From Pseudoclavibacter sp. 13-3 (GTDB taxonomy: Bacteria; Actinomycetota; Actinomycetes; Actinomycetales; Microbacteriaceae), in the NCBI RefSeq assembly GCF_021168475.1, contig NZ_JAJOZT010000003.1, forward strand, positions 186,001 to 250,000: a stretch of DNA of 64,000 nt, given 5' to 3'. A program made the translations under genes and the position numbers. This document shows, in pieces, positions 52,134 through 59,900 of the stretch. Below the pieces are notes generated by a model. It was not told the DNA's origin. It worked only from the letters and a program-made list of their open reading frames with translations, and searched no databases. The stretch's first letter is position 1, and every line of letters begins with the position of its first letter.

Positions 52134-53288
52134 TCACTCGCCCTCCTTCGCGGTGAATTCTCTGATCTGCTTGGCGACGCCCGGGGTGGGCACTTCGTAG
52201 GTGTTGCGCAGGAACTCGGAGACGGTCTGCTTCGGAGCCTTGTCGGCCTCGGCGAGAGCCTCGCGGAACGACTTCTTGTACTGCTCGGTGAGATCGCTCT
52301 CTTTCTCCGGGCTCCAGAGGCCGCGGGGAACGAGCAGGTCGCGCAGGCGGTTGAGCGGGTCGCGCTCGATCCACGGCATCTCTTCGTCGTGGGTGCGGTA
52401 GCGGCTCGGATCGTCGCCGGCGCTCGAGTGAGCTCCGAAGCGGTAGGTCAGCGTCTCGATCAGCACTGGGCCGTTGCCGGCGACCGCATAGGCACGGGCG
52501 GCGCGGGTCACGGCGTTGACCGCGAGGATGTCCATGCCGTCGACCTGCACCGAGGGGATGCCGGCCGCGACCGCCTTCTGGGCGAGCGTGAGCGCGTGGG
52601 TCTGCTTCGAACGCGGCACCGAGATCGCCCAGCCGTTGTTCTGGATGATGCCGATCAGCGGCGACTGGAATGCACCGGCGAAGTTCAGCGCTTCGTAGAA
52701 GTCGCCCTGCGAAGTGGTGCCGTCGCCGCCGTACGCCAGAGCCACGTTCGGCTCGCCGTTCTTCTGGATGCCGAGTGCTGCTCCCGCTGCCTCGACGTAC
52801 TGGGCGCCGATGATGATCTGCGGCATCCAGGCGCGGTGCCCGTCGGCCATCGCGTTGCCCTGCACGTGGCCGCGTGACCACAGGTAGCCCTGAGCCGGTG
52901 TGATCGCACCGTGCTGAATGAGCTGGGGCAGGTCGCGGTAGGCGGGGAAGAGGAAGTCCATCGGCTCGAAAGCGGTGATGGTGCCCATGTTGCTGGCCTC
53001 TTCGCCGAGGGTCGGGGCGTAGAAGCCGAGGCGCCCCTGTCGAGAGAAGACGATCGTCTGCTCATGCAGTGAGCGCTCCCAGACCATCAGCTCGAGAAAG
53101 TGCACGAGCTCGTCTTCGGTGTAGGAGTCGAAGGTCAACTGATCGACCACGTTGCTGTTGCGGTCGAGCACGCTCACCGGGTGGTCGTACTCTTCGCCGA
53201 GGTTCTCGGCGATCGCCGAGAAGTCGACGATGGGCGTGGCCTCGTCGGCGGCTGGTGTGGCCTCAGGGCCATGAGTTGTGGTCATCAT
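52134..53288 (-). CDS. pdhA: Pyruvate dehydrogenase E1 alpha subunit
   Basis: TPP-binding subunit of 384 residues. Its conserved segments include SRQGRLGFYAPTLGEEASN, LFPAYRDLPQLIQHG, YLWSRGHVQGN, MPQIIIGAQYVEAAG, the TPP motif GGDGTTSQGDFYEALN to IIQNNGWAIS, and RFGAHSSAGDDPSRYR. These match Firmicute PdhA more than the branched-chain enzymes. The first 45 residues are a variable extension. Start ATG 53288 lies 8 nt after AAAGGAA, with ATG 53285 next to it. It follows the transporter gene by 68 nt. Confidence 0.9.
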   Translation of the reverse strand: MMTTTHGPEATPAADEATPIVDFSAIAENLGEEYDHPVSVLDRNSNVVDQLTFDSYTEDELVHFLELMVWERSLHEQTIVFSRQGRLGFYAPTLGEEASNMGTITAFEPMDFLFPAYRDLPQLIQHGAITPAQGYLWSRGHVQGNAMADGHRAWMPQIIIGAQYVEAAGAALGIQKNGEPNVALAYGGDGTTSQGDFYEALNFAGAFQSPLIGIIQNNGWAISVPRSKQTHALTLAQKAVAAGIPSVQVDGMDILAVNAVTRAARAYAVAGNGPVLIETLTYRFGAHSSAGDDPSRYRTHDEEMPWIERDPLNRLRDLLVPRGLWSPEKESDLTEQYKKSFREALAEADKAPKQTVSEFLRNTYEVPTPGVAKQIREFTAKEGE

Positions 53289-53356
53289 GCCTGTGGTTCC
53301 TTTCCATTTCTCATTACTGGGGTGCTCGATCGGAGTGCGAGCACGGAGAGGGGCGG

Positions 53357-54610
53357 TCATTCGACTGGTCCGGGTTTGCGGACCATGAAGAGGATCACGG
53401 CGCTGATCGCGAGGAACGCGCTGCCGATGAGCAGAGACGTGCCGAAGGTGATGATCTTCTGCGCCATCAGAATGTTGAAGATCAGGGTGATGAGCGCGCC
53501 ACTGGCGAATCCCTGATAGATCACCGAGTAGTTCTTCGCCTGGCTGTTCTTGCCGAAGAAGTCGCCGACGATGGTCGGGTAGATCGTGATGCAGCCGCCG
53601 AACGAGGCGCCGAAGAGCAGGAACCCGACGATGTACAGCGCCGGCTGCGGCAGCCAGGTCAGACCGAGGACGAACGCGAAGACGGCGAGCACAGAGAGAG
53701 CCACGGCCACGATCAGGGTGCGCCGCACCCGGTCAGAGAGCCAGCCGAAGAAGAAGCGGCCGATCGTGTTGACCAAGCCGACCAGCGACACCAGCGTGAT
53801 GGCCGTGCCGATCAGGTACTTCGAAGGGTCGTCGGCCGTGATCGCGCCGTCGCCCGCGTGCCCGATGATGAACAGGCCGGCGAAGCAGAACGCGGTGATG
53901 CCGAAGTAGAGCAGGTAGGCCTGCGGGCGGCGCAGCATCTGCGCAATGGTGTACTCGTGGCTCGCGTGCGAGTGGTCTTTGGGAATCTCCGGAGCGTCTG
54001 CGAGCAGCAGGCCGCCGCCGCCGATGAGCACGATCACTGTGACCGCCCAGAGGATGAAGCACGTGGTGAGACCGGCATAGCCGCTGTCGGCGTTGCCCAG
54101 CACGGGTGTGACGATGAAGGGCAGGATCACGGCGGGCACGCCGTAGGAGCCGACGGAGACGCCGGAGATCGCACCGGCTTTGTCGGGGTACCAGCGCAGC
54201 ACGTTGGTCAGGCTGAGCAGATAGCCGATGCCGTCGGCGGCGCCGACGATCACGCCTGCGAAGAGGTAGAGCATCCACAGGCTGGTGGTGAAAGCCGAGA
54301 CGAGCAGGCCGGCGCCGAGCACGATGCCGCAGGCGACCAGCACTCGGCGCACGCCGAAACGGTGCTGCAGCCAGCCGATCAGCAGTGTCGACACCGACAG
54401 GCTGATCATCATGATCGAGAACGTGATCGCGATGGGGAAGGTCTGCGTGTGATCGCCCGAGATGCGCTGGGCGAGAGCGGGGTTCAGCACGCTCCATGCG
54501 TAGACCGTGCCCAGGCCCAGCTGGGCAAGGACGGTGCCGAGCAACACGCGACCTCTCGAACTGCCAGCACTGTAGGCGGTGGAGGTCTGGGACTTGAGCG
54601 TCTGACTCAT
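53357..54610 (-). CDS. OFA-family MFS transporter
   Basis: A 417-residue transporter of the oxalate/formate antiporter family with about 12 membrane helices, for example GRVLLGTVLAQLGLGTVYAWSV near the start (about 20-41), GWLQHRFGVRRVLV between TM2 and TM3, and FGASFGGCITIYPTIVGDFFG late in the chain. E. coli YhjX, in this family, is induced by pyruvate. Position as first gene before pdhA makes pyruvate or a related carboxylate a fair guess for the substrate. ATG 54610 is 5 nt after AAGGAG. No regulator is adjacent. Confidence 0.87.
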   Translation of the reverse strand: MSQTLKSQTSTAYSAGSSRGRVLLGTVLAQLGLGTVYAWSVLNPALAQRISGDHTQTFPIAITFSIMMISLSVSTLLIGWLQHRFGVRRVLVACGIVLGAGLLVSAFTTSLWMLYLFAGVIVGAADGIGYLLSLTNVLRWYPDKAGAISGVSVGSYGVPAVILPFIVTPVLGNADSGYAGLTTCFILWAVTVIVLIGGGGLLLADAPEIPKDHSHASHEYTIAQMLRRPQAYLLYFGITAFCFAGLFIIGHAGDGAITADDPSKYLIGTAITLVSLVGLVNTIGRFFFGWLSDRVRRTLIVAVALSVLAVFAFVLGLTWLPQPALYIVGFLLFGASFGGCITIYPTIVGDFFGKNSQAKNYSVIYQGFASGALITLIFNILMAQKIITFGTSLLIGSAFLAISAVILFMVRKPGPVE

Positions 54611-54826
54611 CGTCACTCCTTCGCAGTCGAACCGGCTCAGGTCTTGTGGACGATCACCGGGTCTGCTTCCACTCTACGGCTCTTTCTCCGACAGATGACG
54701 GGGAGTCTGCCATGCGTTCAGATGTTGTTCATTCCTGACAGGAAACGGTCGCGGAAGATGTGCGCAGAGGGGCTGGTGCGACAGGTGGGAAAGGCGGCAG
54801 CAGGGAGCGCGGGGGAAGGAAATGGC

Positions 54827-54856
54827 CGCCGGCCCTGGGAAATCCAGGAACCGGCG
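54827..54856 (-). terminator. Terminator of tRNA-Ala
   Basis: CGCCGG-C-CCTGG (54827-54838) pairs with CCAGG-AA-CCGGCG (54844-54856) around GAAAT, with a small bulge. It is 9 nt past the tRNA 3' end on the minus strand. The stretch 54611-54826 upstream of the transporter gene holds no gene that I can see. Confidence 0.55.
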
Positions 54857-54864
54857 ACCGGCTG

Positions 54865-54937
54865 TGGAGCTATGGGGAATTGAACCCCAGACCTCTTCAT
54901 TGCGAACGAAGCGCTCTACCAACTGAGCTATAGCCCC
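54865..54937 (-). tRNA. tRNA-Ala (anticodon CGC)
   Basis: Minus-strand cloverleaf with acceptor GGGGCTA/TAGCTCC containing the G3-U70 pair that identifies tRNA-Ala, D arm GCTCAGTTGGTAGAGC, anticodon stem CTTCG/TGAAG, and T arm CTGGG-TTCAATT-CCCCA-like. The loop TTCGCAA gives anticodon CGC, reading GCG. Discriminator A, CCA not encoded. Upstream AT-rich patch 54956-54966 offers -10 candidates TATTCT and TAGCAT. Confidence 0.94.
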
Positions 54938-54988
54938 GTGGCCCTGACGGGCACCAGAATATGCTACCACTTCTCATGCCTCGTCGCA

Positions 54989-56035
54989 TCAGTCGAGATA
55001 GCGGTTGACCGTGATCATGGCGGCGCGGTCGCCCGGGGTAGCGTCGTCGGCCTCGCAGGCCGAGAGCCGGGCGGTGACGTCGGCCGCATCGATGCCGATG
55101 CCGATGAGCACGAGCTGCGTCTCGTCGACGAGCGGGTGATGGGGCATCTGGCGCTGACGGGCGAACCGAACGTGCGCGCCGACGCTCTGCACTTCGAGGG
55201 GATGCCGTGCGGCTCCCGGCCCTCGGGTGACGGCGAACCGAACGTGCCCCTTCAAGCGGTACAGCCCGGCCGGCCGGTGGTAGAGGAATTCGAGAAAGAG
55301 ACGCGGACTGAACGGGCGTTCGGCGCGGAACGAGACGCTGGAGTACTGGTCGTGCAGGTGCGGGTGGTACCGGTCGGCGGCGGAGGGGTTCAGCGACTCG
55401 AACGGCAGCGGCACCTGGCCGTATCTCGGCGGCTCGTGCTCCGCCCGGTCGAAGAGCAGCCGCGGGTCGATCGCTCCGAACGCGGTCGGCAGCACGGGCG
55501 CACCGCGTGACGAGTCTTCGAGGGTGCGGATCAGCTGGTCGCGGTCTGCGGGTGACACCAGGTCGGCCTTGTTCAGCACGATCAGATCGGCGATGCGGCC
55601 GTCTTGGGCGATCTTCGGGTGGATGCGCAGCGTCTCGAGGTACTCGCCGGCGTCGACCATGAGCACGACGCCGGCGAACCTGACGCCACGGGTGCTGCTG
55701 CGGCCGACGCGCAGCGCCAGATTGGCCGGGTCGGCCAGACCGCTCGCCTCGATGACGACGGCGTCGATCTCGAGACTCGGATCGAGCAGTCGCTGCAGCA
55801 TGTCGTCGATCTGTCCGGCGTCGGTGACGCAGCACAGACATCCGCCGCCGAGCGTCACCATCGTGTCGACGCCGGCGTCGACCAGCCAGCTGTCGACGGG
55901 GATGTCGCCGAAGTCGTTGATGATCACTCCGACGCGCACGCCGAGCGCATTGTGCAGCAGTCCGTTCAGAAAGGTCGTCTTGCCGCTGCCGAGAAAACCG
56001 GCGAGCACGAAGACGGGAACCTGACGGGCGGGCAT
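54989..56035 (-). CDS. CobW/COG0523-family metal-chaperone GTPase
   Basis: A 348-residue GTPase of the COG0523 group that delivers metals such as zinc or cobalt to target proteins. It has the Walker A GFLGSGKT (13-20), the CxCC metal motif GGGCLCC (Cys66, Cys68, Cys69), Walker B-like VVIEASGLADP, and the guanine motif LNKADL. The C-terminal CobW_C domain (about 230-340) is present. TAGGAT lies 6 nt before the ATG and overlaps the stop codon of the upstream DUF6907 gene. Which metal it handles is unknown; no cobalamin genes and no clear Zur site are close. Confidence 0.9.
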   Translation of the reverse strand: MPARQVPVFVLAGFLGSGKTTFLNGLLHNALGVRVGVIINDFGDIPVDSWLVDAGVDTMVTLGGGCLCCVTDAGQIDDMLQRLLDPSLEIDAVVIEASGLADPANLALRVGRSSTRGVRFAGVVLMVDAGEYLETLRIHPKIAQDGRIADLIVLNKADLVSPADRDQLIRTLEDSSRGAPVLPTAFGAIDPRLLFDRAEHEPPRYGQVPLPFESLNPSAADRYHPHLHDQYSSVSFRAERPFSPRLFLEFLYHRPAGLYRLKGHVRFAVTRGPGAARHPLEVQSVGAHVRFARQRQMPHHPLVDETQLVLIGIGIDAADVTARLSACEADDATPGDRAAMITVNRYLD

Positions 56036-56041
56036 GGCAGC

Positions 56042-56047
56042 ATCCTA
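56042..56047 (-). promoter_or_regulatory. -10 element of the CobW-family gene (leaderless)
   Basis: On the minus strand TAGGAT is followed by 6 nt and ATG 56035. Its first three bases are the stop codon of the DUF6907 gene. Confidence 0.55.
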
Positions 56048-56458
56048 CGGCGATCGCAGCACGCCGAGAAACAGCGCCAGGGCCTCGACCATGCGCTGCG
56101 CGCTCTCTGGCGTCAGATCGATGCCGATGCCGTCATCGCTGCTGCAGGTCACGTAGGGGGCGGCGCCGCACTGGATCAGCCCGACCCAGCACTCGTGGCC
56201 GCGCGGGGTCGAGAGGACCTGTCCGTTGGTCAGCAGCGTCTCGCGCACGACCAGCGGCACGGGAACCATCGCGCTCATGTGCAGCATCTCGACCTCGAGG
56301 TCGTGCTGATGGCTCTCGCCCAGCACGCACCACGACGGGCATTCGAGGCGCAGGTCGCGGGCATGCCTGTCATGCTCCGGGCGAGGTGTCGACGTGGCCG
56401 AGGCGTCGGTCGAAGAGGAGTCGTTCGAAGTGGGCTCTGGAGTGTCGTGTTCGTTCAT
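56045..56458 (-). CDS. DUF6907-like protein
   Basis: A 137-residue protein with a Ser/Thr/Asp-rich N-terminus (1-37) and a compact core with the CPSWCVLGESHQH signature, then a Met/His segment and ECWVGLIQCG. The CxxxC-His pattern is typical of actinobacterial DUF6907 proteins, some of which are near mobile or phage genes. Function is unknown. TGTACT lies 6 nt before the ATG, so it may be leaderless. It lies just upstream of the CobW-family gene. Confidence 0.7.
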   Translation of the reverse strand: MNEHDTPEPTSNDSSSTDASATSTPRPEHDRHARDLRLECPSWCVLGESHQHDLEVEMLHMSAMVPVPLVVRETLLTNGQVLSTPRGHECWVGLIQCGAAPYVTCSSDDGIGIDLTPESAQRMVEALALFLGVLRSP

Positions 56459-56559
56459 GCGGCCAGTACAGCGTCAGGCGCTGACAGTTCGGCATGTGCA
56501 CGGCCTCGGCGGGCGAAGTGTGCACGGTCAGCGTCCAGCCGGCCGCCTGTGCAGAGCGC

Positions 56560-56853
56560 TCAATCCAGGCGGATGTCGGGGTACTGGTCGGGGATGATCT
56601 CTTCGATGCGAACCTGCAGCGCGTTCGCCAGGCAGATCAGGTTGATGAGCGTGAGATTGGCAGGTCGGCCGTCTTGGCCGCGCCCCTGCTCGTAGCGCAC
56701 ATAGGTGTAGGGGGCCAAGCCTGCCTGGGCGGCGACGTATTCCTGGCTGAAGCCGCGTTCACGACGCACCTGCGCGAGCAGCACCCCGAAATCGGCCATG
56801 AAACGCTGCCAGTCCTGCTGCGCGTGAGCGGTCAGGCGGGCTGGGCGGGGCAT
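56560..56853 (-). CDS. XRE-family transcriptional regulator
   Basis: A 97-residue helix-turn-helix protein. The HTH_3 core is FGVLLAQVRRERGFSQEYVAAQAGLAPYTYVRYEQG (about 20-55), then a C-terminal LICLANALQVRIEEIIP helix pair. No sensor domain is present. I start at ATG 56853, 6 nt after CATCCT on the minus strand; an earlier ATG at 56898 lacks support. No obvious target operon; it is divergent from the DUF3054 gene. Confidence 0.82.
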   Translation of the reverse strand: MPRPARLTAHAQQDWQRFMADFGVLLAQVRRERGFSQEYVAAQAGLAPYTYVRYEQGRGQDGRPANLTLINLICLANALQVRIEEIIPDQYPDIRLD

Positions 56854-56929
56854 CCAAATAGGATGCAGCGCACCTCGGCGACCCGTACCCTTGTGCACAA
56901 GGGGGAATGCGCAGAACGTCGCCGAGGCC

Positions 56930-56935
56930 TACGCT
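56930..56935 (+). promoter_or_regulatory. -10 element of DUF3054 gene (leaderless)
   Basis: TACGCT then 6 nt then GTG 56942. Confidence 0.55.
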
Positions 56936-56941
56936 GTCTGT

Positions 56942-57448
56942 GTGAGCACCAATACCTCTGCACCAGATGTGACCGCCGAGACCGAGACCGCCGTCGAGGG
57001 CGAGACCCCGACGGCCGTCGCCGAACTCGAGACGCCGCAGCAGCGAGCCGCCCGGATGGCCCGTGTCGGCACGGGCCCCGCATGGGTGATCGCGGCGATC
57101 GTGCTCGACGCCGTGTCGATTCTGATCTTCGCCTTCATCGGCGGACGCGCACATGCGACCGACCCCGGCTTTCTGCACGTGCTCGAGGTGGCCTGCCCGT
57201 TCCTGCTGGGCGCCGTCGTGGGATGGGTCTGGACGCGCGCCTGGCGACGCCCGCTCGACCTCTCGCACACTGCTGCGCAGATCTGGCTGTTCACCCTGGT
57301 GGGCGGCGCGCTGCTGCGCGCACTCACCCTGCACGGCGTCGCCTTCGGCTTCGTGATCGTCACCGGCACGGTGCTCGCGGTCTTCATGTTCGGCTGGCGT
57401 GCGATTCTGCGGTCGCTCGCCCGCCGCTCAGCCGGCTGGCGTCGCTGA
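56942..57448 (+). CDS. DUF3054 membrane protein
   Basis: A 168-residue protein with a Thr/Glu-rich N-terminus (1-40) and four predicted membrane helices: about 47-66, 80-99, 115-134 and 137-157. The GTG start at 56942 is supported by the leaderless -10; a frame extending to 56891 would begin upstream of it. Actinobacterial DUF3054 proteins have no known activity. Its last 21 bases overlap the convergent phosphodiesterase gene. Confidence 0.82.
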   Translation: MSTNTSAPDVTAETETAVEGETPTAVAELETPQQRAARMARVGTGPAWVIAAIVLDAVSILIFAFIGGRAHATDPGFLHVLEVACPFLLGAVVGWVWTRAWRRPLDLSHTAAQIWLFTLVGGALLRALTLHGVAFGFVIVTGTVLAVFMFGWRAILRSLARRSAGWRR

Positions 57449-58435
57449 CCTGCTGAGGTCGACGACGATCGGCCGATGGTCGCTCGCCGAGACCCGCTGG
57501 CCGGCGATCGGCCAGAGCCCGCTGACCTGCCATTGAGCGGTCGTGTACGCGCGGTCGATCGGCGCGCCGAGCCATGCCGGCAGCGCACTCGGCCACGTGC
57601 CTCCGGTGGTCGATCCCTGCGTGGTCGAGTCCGGCGCTCGACATGAGCCCAGCGTCGACCCGATGTTGGCGTCGGTGCCGTTGAAGTCGCCGACGACGAT
57701 TGCCTCGCCGCTGTCGCACCACGATCCGAGCCAGCGCAGGTGCGCCCGCCACGTCTGGGCCTGTTCGGCGGCCAAGCCCGGCTGTTGGGCGTGGGCCACC
57801 ACGATGGTGGGGCCCTGGCCGTTGACCGGCTTGGTCGCGACTCCGGGACGCACCGACTGCGATGTGTCGTCGACGACGCGATACCGCCCGAGCGCCGAGC
57901 TGATCAGCACCGACGACGGCCAGGAGCTGTCGCTGCCCTGTGCGGGCACCACCCGCATGTCGAGGCCGCTCGCCGCGAGCTGGTCGGCGAGGGCATGCGC
58001 CTCGCTCGGCGTGGTCTCGGGAAGCGCGATGATCTGCGGCGAGACCTGTCGGGCGAGCGTTGCGACGTCGTCGATCGAATCGGCCGAGCCGCCCACGTTC
58101 CAGCTGAGCACGCGCAGACCGTCGGCGGATGCCTCGGGCAGGTCGGCGGCGTCGAAGGCGCGCGGCGGCGTGGTCAGGCGCGGTGACAGCCACGGCACCG
58201 AGGCGAGGGCGACGACGACCACGCAGGTCAGCGTCAGCATCCGCACTCGGCGGCGCAGCAACGAGGTGACCAGCAGCAGCAGGCCCATCACGGCGAGGGC
58301 GGCGAGCCAGGGGGCCGGCATCGCGAAGAACTGCGCGAAGCCGATCTGCTGACCGAGATGCACGGGCAGCCAGGCGAGGACTCCGAGCAGCGCCAGACAG
58401 ACGAGCGCCCAGAGCACCGTCACGAGACGACGCAT
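57428..58435 (-). CDS. Endonuclease/exonuclease/phosphatase (EEP) family membrane protein
   Basis: A 335-residue protein with three N-terminal membrane helices (about 4-24, 42-60, 68-84) and an outer EEP domain. The catalytic residues can be seen in LSWNVGGSADS (Asn), ALPETT (Glu), AHAQQPG (His), GDFNGTDAN (Asp/Asn) and SDHRPI (His). The metal and base sites are complete, so it should be active on a phosphodiester or phosphate ester outside the membrane. Start ATG follows GAGGAAAGG. It overlaps the DUF3054 gene tail to tail by 21 bp. Confidence 0.88.
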   Translation of the reverse strand: MRRLVTVLWALVCLALLGVLAWLPVHLGQQIGFAQFFAMPAPWLAALAVMGLLLLVTSLLRRRVRMLTLTCVVVVALASVPWLSPRLTTPPRAFDAADLPEASADGLRVLSWNVGGSADSIDDVATLARQVSPQIIALPETTPSEAHALADQLAASGLDMRVVPAQGSDSSWPSSVLISSALGRYRVVDDTSQSVRPGVATKPVNGQGPTIVVAHAQQPGLAAEQAQTWRAHLRWLGSWCDSGEAIVVGDFNGTDANIGSTLGSCRAPDSTTQGSTTGGTWPSALPAWLGAPIDRAYTTAQWQVSGLWPIAGQRVSASDHRPIVVDLSRSATPAG

Positions 58436-58601
58436 GTGCGGCCTTTCCTCTCATCGCACGGCCGGGCTGCTGAGAGAACAGTACAGTTGTGAGCGTGCCG
58501 CGCGCTCAACCCATGTTAGTGATGCGCACCATGCTCGGGTGGTCGAGTGCCACCCCCGCGCCTGTGAATCCGCTGAACACCCTCTGACAGGAGAACCACC
58601 C

Positions 58602-59363
58602 GTGCCCGAACTGCCCAGACTGGTCGCCTTCGACCTCGACGACACCCTCGCGCCCTCGAAGTCGCGCGTGCCGGAATCGATGGCACAGGTGCTGCGCCGC
58701 CTGCTCGACCGCACGCAGGTGTGCGTGATCTCGGGAGGCAACATCGGGCAGTTCCAGACTCAGGTCATCGATGCACTCGAAGCTGCCGGCGGTACCACCG
58801 ACGAACTCGACCGGCTGCACCTGATGCCGACCTGCGGCACGCGCTACCACCGCCATGCCGACGGAGTCTGGCGTGAGGTGTATGCACAGGATCTCAGCGG
58901 TGAGGAGAAGTCGGCCGCAGAGCGTGCGCTGACCGAGCAGGCGAAGCGGCTCGGGCTGTGGGAGGCGAAGACCTGGGGGCCGATCATCGAAGACCGCGGG
59001 TCGCAGATCACCTTCTCGGCGCTGGGGCAGCAGGCGCCGGTCGAGGCCAAGCAGGCGTGGGATCCGACCGGCGAGCGCAAAGACCGCCTTCGTCGTGCGG
59101 TGCAGGCCGAGCTGCCCGACCTCGAGGTGCGGGCGGGCGGCACCACGTCGATCGACATCACGCGGCGCGGCATCGACAAGGCGTATGGCATTCGTCAGCT
59201 GGCCGAGCAGACCGGCATCGGTCTCGACGAGATGCTCTTCTTCGGCGACAAGCTGCATGAAGACGGCAACGACTACCCCGTTCGGGCCTTGGGCGTGGAG
59301 TCTGTCGAAGTCGCCGGCTGGCCCGACACCGAGCAGCGTCTGCGACACCTGTTGGGGCTGTAG
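58602..59363 (+). CDS. HAD-superfamily phosphatase (subfamily IIB)
   Basis: A 253-residue hydrolase. Motif I is AFDLDDTLAPSK (nucleophile Asp and acid Asp), motif II is VCVISGGNIGQF, and motifs III/IV lie in GIDKAYGIRQLAEQ and MLFFGDKLHEDGNDYP. The IIB cap is present (about 85-185), as in sucrose-phosphate phosphatase and phosphomannomutase-like members. Substrate is likely a sugar phosphate, but I cannot say which. GTG 58602 follows CAGGAGAA; the upstream 160 nt is non-coding. Confidence 0.87.
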   Translation: MPELPRLVAFDLDDTLAPSKSRVPESMAQVLRRLLDRTQVCVISGGNIGQFQTQVIDALEAAGGTTDELDRLHLMPTCGTRYHRHADGVWREVYAQDLSGEEKSAAERALTEQAKRLGLWEAKTWGPIIEDRGSQITFSALGQQAPVEAKQAWDPTGERKDRLRRAVQAELPDLEVRAGGTTSIDITRRGIDKAYGIRQLAEQTGIGLDEMLFFGDKLHEDGNDYPVRALGVESVEVAGWPDTEQRLRHLLGL

Positions 59364-59455
59364 AAAATCATTCTCGTGGCGTGTCGCGCCCGCCCGGCGC
59401 ACGCGATCCGCGTCATTCCGCGGCAGAACGCCATTGCGGTAATTACACCGATGTC

Positions 59456-59471
59456 ACACATCATCTAGTGG
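59456..59471 (+). promoter_or_regulatory. NrdR box 1
   Basis: ACACATCATCTAGTGG fits the NrdR box pattern (acaCwAtATaTwGtgt) in its outer arms. It lies 16 bp before box 2. Confidence 0.65.
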
Positions 59472-59487
59472 TGGCTTGTGCTGCCCG

Positions 59488-59503
59488 CCACTAGATGTAG
59501 TAT
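59488..59503 (+). promoter_or_regulatory. NrdR box 2
   Basis: CCACTAGATGTAGTAT, 32 bp start to start from box 1, i.e. three helix turns, as in known NrdR box pairs. It overlaps TAGTAT (59498-59503), a likely -10 of nrdH. Confidence 0.65.
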
Positions 59504-59634
59504 CGACTCATACCTGCTGCGGCAGGCGCTCCAAGAGTAGGATCACCGAGAGCGCGACTGCCCAGAACACTGAGAAGACACCGATCCGAGCCGCCGCAGA
59601 GGGCGAGTGCGGGTCAGAAGAATGGAGACGAAAG

Positions 59635-59880
59635 ATGTCAGTCACGGTCTACAGCAAGCCAGCCTGCGTGCAGTGCAACGCGACCTACCGCGCCCTCGAC
59701 AAGCGCGGCATCGACTACACCGTCGTCGACATCACCGAAGACGCCGCTGCCCTCGCTCAGGTCAAGGAGCTCGGCTACATGCAGGCACCGGTCGTCGTGA
59801 CCGATGCCGGCCACTGGTCGGGCTTCCGCCCTGACAAGATCGACGCGCTCGCAGCATCCGCCGTCGCAAGCCTGGCCTGA
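59635..59880 (+). CDS. nrdH: NrdH glutaredoxin-like electron donor
   Basis: An 81-residue redoxin with CVQC active site (Cys11 to Cys14) that feeds electrons to class Ib ribonucleotide reductase and is reduced by thioredoxin reductase. The C-terminal [10 protein letters not shown] segment is the NrdH hallmark. ATG 59635 follows GGAGACGAAAG. The leader from the NrdR-controlled promoter is about 125 nt. nrdE follows after 20 nt; nrdI, normally between them, is missing. Confidence 0.94.
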   Translation: MSVTVYSKPACVQCNATYRALDKRGIDYTVVDITEDAAALAQVKELGYMQAPVVVTDAGHWSGFRPDKIDALAASAVASLA

Positions 59881-59900
59881 GACCGAGGCTGAGAACCATC

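Noticed and set aside
59365..59377. GAAAATCATTCTC as a Zur site
   Set aside because: It resembles half of a zinc-regulator box but has a mismatch in the second arm, and it follows a stop codon with no gene start close by.
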